Positions 46,469 through 57,940 of a stretch of DNA of 64,000 bases are shown one piece after another. The position numbers and the translations under genes are program-made. Below the pieces are notes generated by a model. It was not told the DNA's origin, searched no databases, and worked only from the letters and a program-made list of their open reading frames with translations. The stretch is from NCBI RefSeq assembly GCF_024166365.1, contig NC_064819.1:150542293-150606292 (forward strand), in the 5' to 3' direction. The stretch's first letter is position 1. Each line of letters starts with the position of its first letter. The DNA is from Elephas maximus indicus. Lineage: Eukaryota > Chordata > Mammalia > Proboscidea > Elephantidae.

Positions 46469-47998
46469 GGAGGAGAGTCATGACATTATCAATTCCCAAG
46501 TGCTCAGTTAGAACCATCCTAGGGGACAGAGTCATCTCCTTTAATCTTATAAAAATGTTGTAGATCTGAATACACTTCAGCAAATAAAATGGGCATATTT
46601 CTAGTGAGATGAGCCCTTTCTTAATAAAAATAACCATAGAAATTACTGAAATCCAGCAAGGGGGAAGAAAATTTAGACTTTTAAGAAGAATTTGAAGATA
46701 AAATCCAATCAACAAACATTTACTAACATATGGTAAGTGTTGCACCACTTCGTGTTGTGAATAAAGCACAGCCTCAGCCCTTAAGGAAAATATGGTTTTT
46801 TGGAAGAGAAAGCCAAGTAAATAGTAAACGATTTCAGTACAGTGTGATATACTGTATAATAGACGTATGTACAATGTGCTATACGAACACAGAAGAAGAA
46901 ATAAGTCTGGGGGAGACAAGGAGAGGAGGGGTAATTCAAAAAAGCCTTCAGTGAAATAATCACATTGTGAACTGGAACATGATATAAGCTCACTTAGGCT
47001 GACAATGAAAGAAGTATATTCAGATAAACGCATGAACAAAGACAGAGATACGGAGATACCACTGGTGTTCAGGGAATGAGAAGCAGCCAGCTATGGCCAG
47101 AGTGTGCGGTAGGAAGGAAAATGGCAGGAGTGGAAATGCCAGGGATTTCATTCTCTTGCCAACATCTCTTCAAATGACTTTGAACAAGAATGCTTTAGAC
47201 TGGGTTACATGATTCTATTAAGTGTTCACACAGTACCCTTGCTAGGTATGGCCATGAGGGGCCTCAAATGCAAAACTAAGGAGAATATATTCTACCCTAC
47301 AGGTAGCAGAAAATCACTCAAGGTGTTTAACCAAAGGAGAACATGATCAGAGCTGCAGTTTTTTAAAGTATCTTTCAGTGGAAGATAGAGGATGAAAGAA
47401 TAAAAACCAAGTAGACAAGTGTTGGAAAAGCTGGAGAGATAAGTGAGAGTCTCTAAAGAAGAGGAGTGAAGTAAAGGGAAGGAAAGGAAAGAAGGAATGT
47501 TAGAGAGATTTCAGAAATAAAATTAGAGGAGAGATATATCAGTAGATTTAACTAGAAGATGATCTTTTTAAATCGAAAGAAAAAGTTTCAGATTGGGAGG
47601 ATAGAAAAAGAGCTATCTACTTTGACAAACAGATCAATCCTTTCCCCGCATTGGAGATTGTCTACCCTCAATTAATCACAGTCAACTGGGCAGAAAATCT
47701 CTTGAAGGAAATAACAATAGGAGCAGAGGTATTAATTACATACCTCATTTGTCTCCACCATTAATGCTACTCCTTCATTAAGCCCTTCTGAACACATTGG
47801 TTGTTTAACAACCTGGCTAGCAAATAGCCCTCACTCCAGCAAACATTGACTGAGTACCTACTAAGTGCCAAGAATTATGCTATGCCCTAGATATTCAATG
47901 GGGAACTAGGTAATACAAATTCTTTCCCTGACTGGGATTTCAGGCTATGGCAGAGAAAGATAATGAAAGTAGTTTTAACAGAGTGTATTAAGGGGTTT
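46469..47998. other. Old interspersed repeat, family unresolved
   Basis: 46700-47400 carries phrases (caacaaacatttactaacat, ggccatgaggggcctcaaat, gagaacatgatcagagctgc) common in a very old mammalian repeat. 47830-47960 starts a similar unit. The longer open frames here are not convincing genes. Confidence 0.4.
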
Positions 47999-48189
47999 TA
48001 TTGTTGTTGTTAGGTGCCGTCAAGGCAATTTTGACTCACAGTGAGCCCATGGGACAGAAATGTCCCAAGCTGCAGCCTTTATGGAGGCAGATCACCAGGT
48101 CTTTCTCCCACAGAGTTGCTGGGTGGGTTTGAACCACAAACCCTTCAGTTAGCAGCCAAGCATTTAGCAGTTGTGCCACCAGAGCTTCT
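47999..48189 (-). mobile_element. AfroSINE, intermediate form
   Basis: Tail ttgttgttaggtgccgtcaa, middle tatggaggcagatcaccagg, head gcatttagcagttgtgccac. Confidence 0.9.
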
Positions 48190-48211
48190 GTGTTAAGGGT
48201 AGTAAAGGGCG

Positions 48212-48328
48212 ATATTTCTCATACTTCTGATTCCATAGGTCTGGGGTAGGACCTGGGATCATATATTTCTAACAAACTCAGGTGATGCTGATGCTACTGG
48301 TCCAGGGACCACACTTGAATGGCAAGGG
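48212..48328 (+). repeat. MER5A-like hAT relic, partial
   Basis: ccataggtctggggtaggac, then caggtgatgctgatgctact, then ggtccagggaccacactt. Opposite orientation to the copy at 38492. Confidence 0.75.
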
Positions 48329-49011
48329 AATAGGGTAATGTGCAAACACTTAATAGAATCATGTAACCCAGCCTAAAGCATTCTTATTCAAAGTCATTTG
48401 AAGAAATGTTGGCAGGAGACTGAAATCTCTGGCATTTCCTGCATTTCATGATTTAAGTTTTAGCAATTAAGAAAAGAGAAATAACAAGCATGATACAAGC
48501 ATCCTTGAAGAATGCTGATGGAACCAAAGCAGACAATCTGGACTGATCTTTGAGCAAGTTGAGAGAGTGGAGATGAGAGAGTGTCAACACTTGGGACATC
48601 AAGCCGACATGGAGAACCAAAGCCATGAATGTAGAGAATGAGGCAAGAACACAGTACACCTCTGGTCACTCAGGGTAAAGACTTCCCCGTAGCCTAGTGA
48701 TGAGGGGTTAGTATTTAATACCCATGTACATTTATGCTTAAGGCAACTGTTCTACAACTGATTATACTTTTCCCATGAGTTTATTTCTTCTCATCTACTC
48801 CTTTTGTTGTTCCACTGAAGTCCCTAGTTTCTAAAGGTCCTCTGCAGGCAGCATTAGAGAGAGTACCGAAGCTGGGAGAATTTAACTGGCTTGGATCCTG
48901 AGACCAAGCAAACTCTTGGGCGCTTTGCCTTTTTAAAGAAAATGAAAATTCTACGAGAAAGGGAAAGGAAATGGGGAAAACAAGGAAGGAACTTGCTTCT
49001 GTTTAGCCTCT
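48329..49011. other. Unassigned stretch
   Basis: No element or gene was recognised. Confidence 0.4.
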
Positions 49012-49222
49012 TCAGGTGTCTAAATGGTTATGTACTCAGTTATTACATGAAAAGTTGGTGGTTCTAATCACTCAGAGGTGCCTCAGAAGAAAAGCCTGGA
49101 GATCTGCTTCTGAAAAATCAGCCATTAAAAGAAAACCTTAGTGAGCACAGTTCTACTCTGACACACATGGGATGGTGATGAATCAGAACAGGCTCCAGGG
49201 CAACTTGTTTTTGGTTTTTTTT
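49012..49222 (+). mobile_element. AfroSINE, long form, diverged
   Basis: Middle gcctggagatctgcttctga then aaatcagccattaaaa, tail gtgatgaatcagaacaggct. The head is weak (caggtgtctaaatggttatg). Confidence 0.85.
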
Positions 49223-50399
49223 TTTTTCACATCTGACTGTATCGAATATGGCAAACTCCAACAGATGAAATAGCAAGACACAGCAAATTTGGAGACATCA
49301 ATAAAAGACTCTTCCCCAAGAGAATGCCCTTTACTTTGTATTTAACACATTATAAAGACTCTAAAAATGTATGCTTAACGTCCAAGAATTTAAGGATTAC
49401 TTCTTTTTTTCGTTAATTGAAAATAGTTAAGTGTGTACCTAAGTCAGAATCCTGACAAAAGGCTCACCTGGCTCCCAGAGTTCCTTCAGGCCATATTCTG
49501 TGAGGTTCGCAGCTTGTAATCCTCCAGAAAGCTATAATTCTCAGTCCTTCGTGTCCTGGCCAAACCCTCAACATACACGGTGAATCCCAAATGAAGAAGT
49601 GTATCATTTATCTCCTCATCTGGAGGGTTGGTCGTATGAAGAAAGAACAGGAATCATAATTTTGCATTCCTTGGCTATTGTTATGTTGGGAACCAAAAAG
49701 TACCTGACAGGATACTTCTGAAGATCAACCATTATGCTCTTTGGGCCATTCCCACATGCTCTTGATTACGTTCAGTCAGAGCTGGCCCCCAATAGAAGAG
49801 TTAGATAAGTGAAGCTTATTTTCTGTGCCCATCGCTCTGTTGATAACAATCAGATACCACAGTCCTCTTGTTCTCAACTGTTCACCAAAGCACCCACCTT
49901 GGCCCAACATTTAAAAAGCCCATGCTCAGACATCATTTTCTTTCTCTATTCCTCTGGAAACAGCTCCCTCAGTAGCTTGGAGAATTTCCTCTACCCCCAT
50001 TTCATGTGGCTACAGGGAGGCTTTCAACCACAGAATACTACTCCTGCCCCCAAAAAGAAGTGGGCATGTGATCAAGGTCTGGCCAGTCAAAGTCCTTGCC
50101 TGAGATTTCATACACAGTCACTGAGAATAGTAAAAACGGGTACCCAGAGCTGACATTGGGCATATTTTCTGTTATTAGAAGGAGCTTGAGCTAATAAAAC
50201 CAACGCAGAGACAATGACATGAGAATTGAAGATATGGGCAATGCTATAAATGTTTTGCAAATGGGAATTTAGAAGATGTAATTCCTTCCATCTTTTTAAT
50301 TCCTTCCATCTCAAAAATCTTATGACTCTTGAAAATATATTCATTAACTTTAGAAGTTACTTCTCCCAGGTAATGTATTCAGATTAACTTAGTAGACTG
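49223..50399. other. Unassigned stretch
   Basis: The 114-codon open frame at 49809-50153 has no recognisable domain. Possibly old LTR-derived sequence, not confirmed. Confidence 0.35.
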
Positions 50400-50595
50400 A
50401 AAAAAATACTGGACATAGAATCAGACAATCTAGATTTAATTGCCTTTCCACCATTTATTAGCAAGGGACCATGGAAAAGTTGTTTAATCTCTTGAAGCCT
50501 CAGTTTCTTCATCTGTAAAAATATCCTTACTTTCCATATTGTTGTGTGAGTTAAATGACAAAATACTCAAAAAGGTGCTTGGTAAACTATAAACC
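50400..50595 (+). repeat. MIR SINE relic
   Basis: acatagaatcagacaatcta, then agcctcagtttcttcatctg, then aaaaggtgcttggtaaac follow the MIR order. Confidence 0.75.
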
Positions 50596-50856
50596 CCTTG
50601 AGTGTGAGACAGAGAGAGTGTTATAATTTGAAGGGTATTGGAGGTGAAATTAGCAAAATAAAATCTCTAAAATTGCCCAAGATAATACAATGACTTGTTG
50701 AAAGTCAACTATATATAATTGGCCTACCCTGGGGTGGTAAACGAATTCCATGACAGACTTTTGATAAAACAAGAAAGAAATAGGGAGGAGGTAGGTAAGG
50801 AACAGTTGATAATCAAATCTGATATTCAAATCGTTCTATTTTGGTAAATATAATGT

Positions 50857-51153
50857 TACATAATCAGGGGCAGATTATCCAACAAGCAAGATAAGCCTGG
50901 TGCTCACCTTGCTTACTAGGTCATCTGCCCCTGTCAGGGATTGCAAATTTGAAAAGAGGCTTTGATTCTGTAGGAAGGTGCTGTGGGATTGGGAGAGAGA
51001 CAGATGCCAGCCAGCCATACCTAGAAGCAGAATATTTGATGTGGTAAAAAAAAAAAAAAAAAAAATTTGAAATTGTTCACTACAGATGATCTGCTAAGCA
51101 AGGTAAGCACCGAACTTACCTTGTCTATTGGATAATCAACCCCTATACATAAT
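50857..51153. mobile_element. Small hAT-type non-autonomous transposon with 8-bp target-site duplication
   Basis: The element spans 50865-51145 (281 bp). The left end is caggggcagattatcc (50865-50880). The right end, reverse-complemented, is taggggttgattatcc (51130-51145), giving 16-bp inverted repeats with three differences. The exact direct repeat tacataat lies at 50857-50864 and 51146-51153; 8 bp is the hAT hallmark, and CAGGGG fits hAT termini. Each end is also an imperfect hairpin of 65-69 bp, and the two are inverted copies of each other. The interior has an A-run at 51046-51064 and no coding capacity. Confidence 0.8.
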
Positions 51154-51312
51154 CAGACACGCAGTGTCTAGAAACTGCATGGCCCTTTTAATTCATTTCT
51201 GGTTTGATTGTGAGAGCCCCCCAGTGGTATACATAATCAGACACGCAGTGTCTAGAAACTGCATGGCCCTTTTAATTCATTTCTGGTTTGATTGTGAGAG
51301 CCCCCCAGTGGT
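51145..51312. repeat. Perfect 84-bp tandem duplication
   Basis: Unit 51145-51228 is repeated without mismatch at 51229-51312. The left boundary coincides with the last base of the transposon on its left, so tacataat appears a third time at 51230-51237. Because 84 is a multiple of three, an open frame at 51128-51328 runs through both copies, but it has no protein features. Confidence 0.95.
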
Positions 51313-51609
51313 TGATAGGATGCTCTAATTTCTCCTGTTCACAGTGGTATTCTCAGAAGGGTGAATAAAGCCACAGTGTCTTATTATACCAAGAAGAGAC
51401 CTTGGAGAACACAATCTCCCACATTTAAGAGATGAGGAAACAGAAGCACCAAGAAACTGTATATACAAATCTCAAAAGTCATAAACCATACTGTTTATCT
51501 TGAGATTTAACACTTGATATTTTCCTAAGCATGCAAAAATTAAACCATTTCTGTTTCAACATAGAAAAGATCTACTCTTATTTGAAAATGTTTAATTAGG
51601 GTATGTCCG

Positions 51610-51804
51610 TATTGATTGAGGACCCCTCGTGGCACTGTAGGTAAGAGCTAGGCTGCTTACCAAAAGTTCGGCAGTTCAAATCCACCAGCCGCTCCTTGGA
51701 AACCCTATGGGGCAGTTCTACTCTGTCCTATAGGGTCTCTAGAGTTGGACTTTGCTGGATGGCAACAGGTCTGGGTTTTGTTTGTTTTGGTTATATTGAT
51801 TGAG
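51610..51804 (+). mobile_element. AfroSINE, short form, with 11-bp target-site duplication
   Basis: tattgattgag at 51610-51620 and 51794-51804. Head ggcactgtaggtaagagcta, tail ctctagagttggactttgct then gggttttgtttgttttggtt. Confidence 0.93.
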
Positions 51805-52950
51805 ACTCAAACGACTCAGTAATGGAAACACGATACTTTAAACACATTTACATCATGGAATTATTTTAATACAGATTCTTTGCCAAAATTTTCCTGCAAT
51901 TAAAACACCAATATTTTTATCTTGTCAAAATCTGTACTTGTGACAATTTCTTGGTGCCCTCTACTGGCCATAATGTTATCATCCAATGTACAACATAAAT
52001 TATTTCTACTGGGGACCCTGCTAATCTACTTCATAATATAGTTGAACACCAGAAAGCTTGACTTTGGAGATAAAATCAGTAAATAAAGTAATATACGAAA
52101 TACAAGGATGCACCAAAAACATTTAGACAATGAAATGACCCAAAACAAATCATCCCTTAATTTTCTGAATGTCAAACAATTGTAATCAACTATTATCACT
52201 TATATTTGATCTATAAAATATAATAACTCTGCTGTGAATTTGTTCTTAATTTTAAAACGTCCAACTGTACCAGAGTCTACAACGATAGTGTATTGAGTGA
52301 TATGTTATTGAATCTGACACAGAAAAACAGGATTGTTAAAATTATCAAATGTTGGCAGATGCCACGTTAGAAGAAGGCAACAGAAAAGTGAGCAAATGCA
52401 CTAACCACACACATCACCTTTAGACTAGGATGAACTAAAGTAAATAGACTCCTGGTTCTCATACAGTATTGTACAAACACGCATGCACTCATGTATGTAC
52501 ATGCGCACCCTACGGAGCATATAATCATACTTTTGGCCCAAAGAAAAATCACAACCCCTAAAATAAATCAAATTATAGTCAGCCTAATGCCATAACCAAT
52601 TAAATCACTGACCCACTCCCATCACCACCAACATGGCATTTCTGGAAACCTTCCCCAGTTCATCACAGCCCAGTCTATTGGTATATCTTGTACAGGAAGC
52701 CCAGTAGGCCCTAATTCCCAGTCAACCATATTGAGGTCCACCGTCTAGCCATGCTTAATGCCCTTAAGGAGACCTGAGTTGCTCCCTGGGTCACTTTTGC
52801 TGCCACTCAGACCTGAAACCTTGTGCTCCCTGCGTCACAGCTCTTTTTGATCCCATGGACCCCAGTTCTCAGTCCCAGACTCCTCTTTTGGTTTCTGCTT
52901 CCCTCTCTGATTCTACCTGTCACCTGTACCCCAACCCAATAATAAAACAA
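51805..52950. other. Unassigned AT-rich stretch
   Basis: No gene or classified repeat was recognised. Confidence 0.4.
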
Positions 52951-53172
52951 AACAAACCCACTGCTATTGAATGGATTCCAACTCATGGCAACCCCATGTG
53001 GTTTAGGCCATGTACTTCAGAGTAGAACTGGATTCCATAAGGTTTTCTTGGCTGACATCTTACAGAAGTAGATTACCAGGTCTTTCTTCCGAGGTGCTGC
53101 TGGGGGGATTAGAACCTCCAACCTTTCAGTTAGTAGCCTACAGCAAATGATTTGAGCCACCCAGGGATCTAC
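52951..53172 (-). mobile_element. AfroSINE, long form
   Basis: Tail gaatggattccaactcatgg, middle agaagtagattaccaggtct, head gatttgagccacccagggat. Confidence 0.9.
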
Positions 53173-53195
53173 AGACAAACCTTAATTAGCCCAAT

Positions 53196-53389
53196 TTAAA
53201 AAAAAAAAAAAAACCGTTGACATCAAGTCAATTTCAATTCATTGGCTGTGCTTCATAGAGTTTTCAGGGCTGTGACCTTTCAGAAACAGATCACCAGTCC
53301 TGTCTTCTGAGGCACTTCTGGGTGGCTTTGAATTGCCAACCTTTCAGTTAGTAGTTGAACACTTAACTGTTTGTGCCACCCAGGGACTC
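53196..53389 (-). mobile_element. AfroSINE, long form
   Basis: An A-run at 53198-53213, then tail gacatcaagtcaatttcaat, middle aacagatcaccagtcctgtc, head cttaactgtttgtgccaccc. Confidence 0.9.
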
Positions 53390-53494
53390 GTAACCCAATA
53401 ATTGACAAGACTAATAGATAGACCTACTAGGGCATAATGTCATGCCCATATGATATTTGAGCATCTTCTACCCCCATGCTCTGTTCAGAGGTTA

Positions 53495-53700
53495 AAAACC
53501 AGTTGCCGTGGAATCAACTGTGAGTCATGGTACCCCGGTGTTTGTCAGAGTAGAACTGTGTGTTGGAAGGTTTTCAATAGCTGATTTTTTGGAAGTGGAT
53601 CACCAGGCCTTTCTTCTGAGGCACCTCTAGGTGGACTTGAAACTCCGACTTTTGGGTGAGCAGCTGAGTATATTAACCATTTGCACCACCCAAGAACTTC
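53495..53700 (-). mobile_element. AfroSINE, long form
   Basis: Tail gttgccgtggaatcaactgt, middle tggatcaccaggcctttctt, head attaaccatttgcaccaccc. Third of three same-orientation SINEs within 750 bp. Confidence 0.9.
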
Positions 53701-53944
53701 ATCCATAGATTGGGCCCCTTCTCTCTGCCCATGGAAGCTGAGATTCTAACTGTTGCTTGATACCACCCAATATTTCTCCTTCCCTGAACACAGAATTTGT
53801 CAACCTTGGGAACATCTCCACAGTTCATGTTGAGCATTATAGCAGTTCCTCTGGCCTACTGTGTGAGTCTGAATCACAGGTCCATCTACCCCTTCACCTA
53901 CCCCCATGTTGCCAAAATATTACTACTACCACTGATAACAAGAG
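53701..53944. other. Short unassigned segment
   Basis: No element was recognised. Confidence 0.4.
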
Positions 53945-54240
53945 TTAAAACATTTATTGAGTTCTAACCATGCTCCAGACTCTATAAGAAGCACTTCTCA
54001 TGTATAACCCTGTAAATTTTATACATAATAGAAACTCATTATTGTATGAATGGCTTCATTGTATGAATAAAGAATGAATAAACACTATTATTATTCTCAT
54101 TTTACAGATGAGAATATATAGGCTCATAAAAATTAAGTGGCTTGCTCAAGGTCACATAGCCAGTAAGTGGCAGAAGTGGGACTTGGAGCTTTCTAACACC
54201 AATGTGCATGCTCTTAACCACTGCCTTATGCACTGTCATG
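53945..54240 (-). repeat. MIR SINE relic
   Basis: Reverse MIR: ttattctcattttacagatg, then gcttgctcaaggtcacatag, then ccagtaagtggcagaagtgg, then catgctcttaaccactgcct. A small duplication, attgtatgaatggcttcatt followed by gtatgaataaagaatgaat, interrupts it near 54045-54080. Confidence 0.8.
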
Positions 54241-54513
54241 TCTTGTTCACACCACCTGCATTATAACAGCCAATCCATACATTGTCACATTTCTCTTATG
54301 ACCCATTCCGTAACATTAGCCCATGCTTCAAAGAAATGGGACAAGTAAAATTTGTTCTATGACATTCAAAATCAAAATTCAAATGCTAGACTAACAATCT
54401 TACATAGACAAGGGTAAGAAATATATCTAATATTGAAAAATGCTTTATTACTTCTGGAGGTTTTAAAACCTAGTTCCCAAATTATAGGATTTTTTTTTCT
54501 TTACTCCCATGTA

Positions 54514-54853
54514 AGGAGTCCTGGTGCCACAATGGTTAAAGCACTCAGCTGCTAACTAAAAGGTTGGCAGTTCAAACCCATCAGCTGTTCTGAGTGAGAA
54601 AAGACCTGGCATAAGATTACCAAAAAACCAAACCTGTTGCCATCAAGTCGATTCCAACTCATAGTGACCCTATAGGACAGAATAGAACTGCCCCACAGGG
54701 TTTCCAGTGAGCAGCTGGTGGATTCAAACTGCTGACTTTTTGATTAGCAGCCGAGCTCTTAACCACTGCACCACTAGGGCTCCCTATATAGCAGTTCTAC
54801 TCTGTCCTACAGGGTCACTATGAGTCAGAATCAACTCGATGGCACATAATAAC
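54514..54853 (+). mobile_element. AfroSINE, intermediate form, split by a second SINE
   Basis: The 5' part at 54514-54620 ends ggcataagattac. The 3' part resumes at about 54785 with tatagcagttctactctgtc and ends tcagaatcaactcgatggca. Confidence 0.9.
54621..54784 (-). mobile_element. AfroSINE, short form, inserted in opposite orientation inside another SINE
   Basis: Starts with the complement of the tail (caaaaaaccaaacctgttgc) and ends with the head (cttaaccactgcaccactag). No clean target duplication was identified. Confidence 0.92.
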
Positions 54854-54879
54854 ACTTTCATTTAGAGGTGGGATCTATG

Positions 54880-55990
54880 TCCCCTCTCTTTGAATTTAGG
54901 TATAACTGCTTAGATCAGCTATACTCTCACTTCTGAGGCTAAGTCAGAATAGGCTGTCAATTTTTTATCAAGTCTTATTGGTGGCTTGCTCTAGAGGAAG
55001 CCATTCACCATGTGAGAGTCTCAACTACCCATAAGACCACCATGCTAGAAAACCCATGTGAAGTTGCTCCAATTGACAGCCCCAGATGAGCTTCTAGGTG
55101 ACAGCCAACATTAAGTACCAACCATGTGAGTGAGCTATCTTGGATGTCCAGTTGAGTTGAACCTTCAGATAAGTGCAGTCCTAGCTGACATGTTATAGCA
55201 ACTGCCTGAAAGACCCCTAGCAAAAACTGCCCACCCAGCCATCCAAGGCACAACAACTGGTCTCTATTCACCTGGAGCAACAGAGAAAGAAGAGACAGTA
55301 ATAGCAGGAGGATATGGAATGTGTGGCTAATTGCCTCCATGAACAACCGCCTCTTTGCCATGACATCAGAAGAACTGGATAATGCCCAGATACCATTACT
55401 GTACATTTTGATCAAAGATTCCATAGAAGAATCCTGATCAAAAAGTGGGAAATGCAGAACAGAATTTCAAATTCTTGGGGACTCTAGACTTTCTGGAGCC
55501 ATGGAGGGTTGATGAACCCCTGAAACTCTTGCTCTGAGATTATCTTTAAACTTTAAACCAAATATATCCCTTGAAACCCTAAAACCAAACGATAGTTTAG
55601 CTTAGTTAGTAAAAAATGTCTGCCTTGAGCATTATGCTCTTTTAAGAACTATCTACATGGGATCGAATTGACAACAGCAACTCAAAAGATTGGGGACAGT
55701 GAGTTTATGTTAATGAGGGAGGAACAACTCAGAAAAGTAGGGCAAGAATGGTTGCACAACTAGAAGAATATAATTAGAGTCAGTAAATTGTACATGTGGA
55801 AACTGTTGAATTGGTGTTTGTTTTGCTGTGTATATTCTCAACAACAAAATAAATAAAATTTAGGAAAGAATACTGCCCACTCAAACTCTTATTGAAGTAT
55901 TTCTCCACAAAAATTATGAGCAAGTAAAATGGTCTTTTAAACCATTACATTTTGAGGTAATTTCTAATGCGGCAATCATAACCAGAACAT
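54880..55990 (+). repeat. MLT1-like LTR relic split by an L1 insertion
   Basis: gaggaagccattcaccatgt, then gccaacattaagtaccaacc, then catgttatagcaactgcctg are the middle of an MLT1-type LTR. The end resumes at about 55872 and runs to ggtaatttctaatgcggcaa. Identification is by pattern only. Confidence 0.55.
55226..55880 (+). mobile_element. 5'-truncated older L1 3' end with short target duplication
   Basis: actgcccac at 55226-55234 and 55872-55880 brackets the insertion. Inside, gaaatgcagaacagaatttc and tctggagccatggagg match the 3'UTR at 44490 on. The tail is acaacaaaataaataaaatt. Confidence 0.65.
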
Positions 55991-57009
55991 TGCTCCACCA
56001 AATTTCAATTTCTCTTGTTACTACAAGCTCTTGACCTTGTCCTAGTCTCCTACACACTGGAAAGCTTTAACAATCACATCCAAGTGTGGTTTAGATGTTT
56101 GTTAGACAAGTTTTCAACAAAGGCACATAGAAAATAAGAAACTCATAAAATTGAAACATAGGTACATAGACAAACTTCCTAAAATTTAGGCTGACTCATT
56201 TTCACTAGTTAAGAAGAAATAAATATTGCTGTTTGAAATCAATATACAGTGAAGCATGAACTAACTCAGAGCTCATACGCTCCAGAAAAAAATGGCAGAG
56301 ATCCCCATTCTTAGGCCGTTCTCCTTTCCCAGACTTCACGGACTACTTGAAGGTGTTTTACTCCACTGTCGCTATATTTGCCTGGTGATAGGCTCTGCCT
56401 TGGGAACTTTTCCCGAGATACCCAAGGCCCCATGCAGGTCCCCCATTCAAAGTCCTCCTACCTCTTAGGTGCTACATGCAAGTAGAACACAGGACTCTAA
56501 CACTTATGGAAACAACCACCCCTAAACTCTCTCAGTCTCAGGAAATTCAATTCTTGAAGATTGGACCATATCTCATTTTTCTGCATAGCAAAAGCATTTA
56601 CCCTCAATCCAGAAAATCTATTTTAATTGCCTTGTAGGTCTTCAACCTTTAAAACTTAAAACCTCTATTAGGATGTGGACTATAGGTGCCAGTGTGGCTG
56701 GAAATTGCTTCACTGATCTCTGACCCCCACAGACAGACCCACAAACACAACTCTTACAGCTGTTTACTTTTTTTTCTGATGGCAAGGAAAACACAAAGTT
56801 TAAAAATATAACTACTCCCCAGTACTTATGATGCCTACCCAGAACCCAGAGCTTGGTTTCTAATGCCATTCTGCAATAAGAGAGACCAGAGTTATGTATG
56901 TAGAGAAATAGCTGATTCCAGGGCTGGGGTAGAAATATGCAAGATGAGCCTGGAGCATCTTTAGTGCCAGAAAGCAAGGAAATGTTCAAAAATCACAATG
57001 ATAGTGTTA
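55991..57009. other. Unassigned stretch
   Basis: No gene. The 115-codon minus-strand open frame at 56642-56989 has no recognised features. Confidence 0.4.
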
Positions 57010-57715
57010 TGTCAAAGGGACATAGGAATCAATTGACAGAGTTTCCAATGGCCAAAGCTGGATAATTTGAGCAATAAAATAATGTAGTTTTGGATTATAA
57101 CCTGAAAGATAAAATAAATATCTTTAAGTCTGTACTGATATAAATAAATTATTGAATAAATAAGTAAATGGAGGAAAAGAGATATCTCACCCATGCAAGA
57201 GTCCCACATAATTTATGTAGATGTCTCCCTCAAGGAGGTGGAGCGTAACTCCTCACCTCTTAAGTGTGGGCTGAACCTAGTGACTTCCTTCCAAAGAGCA
57301 CAGTGGAGAAACCTGACAAACACTACCTCAGTCAGGTGTTCAAGGTTAACATAAACAGTGATAAGTCACGTAGATAGTATACATCCTTGATAGGATGTTA
57401 TGAGAGTAGCACTTTACCTCTGTGGTCTTCCTTCCAAAAAAAAAAAAAAAACCATATTCCCACTCTAATCATGAGAAAAATATCAGGGACACCCAAATTC
57501 AGGAATGTACTACCAGTACTCCTCAAAACTCTTAAGATCATCAAAAACAGAACCTGAGAAATTCTCACAGTCCAGAGGAGCCTAAGAAGACATGACAACT
57601 GAATATAATATGGTGTCCTGGACGGGATCCTGGTACAGAAATAGGACATTAGGTAAAAACTAAGGAAATCTGAATAAAGTATTAAATTTAGTCAAGACTA
57701 ATGTATCAAATTCCT
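57010..57715 (+). repeat. Old L1M (L1MB-like) 3' end, truncated
   Basis: Same family as 20401-21475: tctgtactgatataaataaa, then cagtggagaaacctgacaaa, then gtagcactttacctctgtgg. It breaks off at about 57715, where the younger L1 begins, before reaching its own poly(A). Confidence 0.7.
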
Positions 57716-57940
57716 CAATATAATAAAAGGCATCTATACAAAACCTATAGCCAATGTCATTTTCAACGGAGAGACGCTGAAAACATTCCCCCTGAACACA
57801 GGAACAAGACAAGGATGCCCTTTATCACCACTCCTATTTAACATTGTGCTGCAAGTCATAGCTAGAGCAGTAAGGCAATAAAATAAAAGGAATCCTAATT
57901 GGTAAAGAAGAAGTAAAATTATTCCTATTAGTAGATGATA

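Noticed and set aside
46389..47039. 216-codon minus-strand open frame
   Set aside because: Runs from a SINE into an old repeat; its C-terminus is SINE-derived (a PIGQSRTAP-type end seen in many SINE-antisense frames). Not a gene.
51128..51328. Internally repeated 66-codon peptide
   Set aside because: The protein repeat is a by-product of an 84-bp DNA duplication in non-coding sequence. No start context, splice signals or flanking coding potential.
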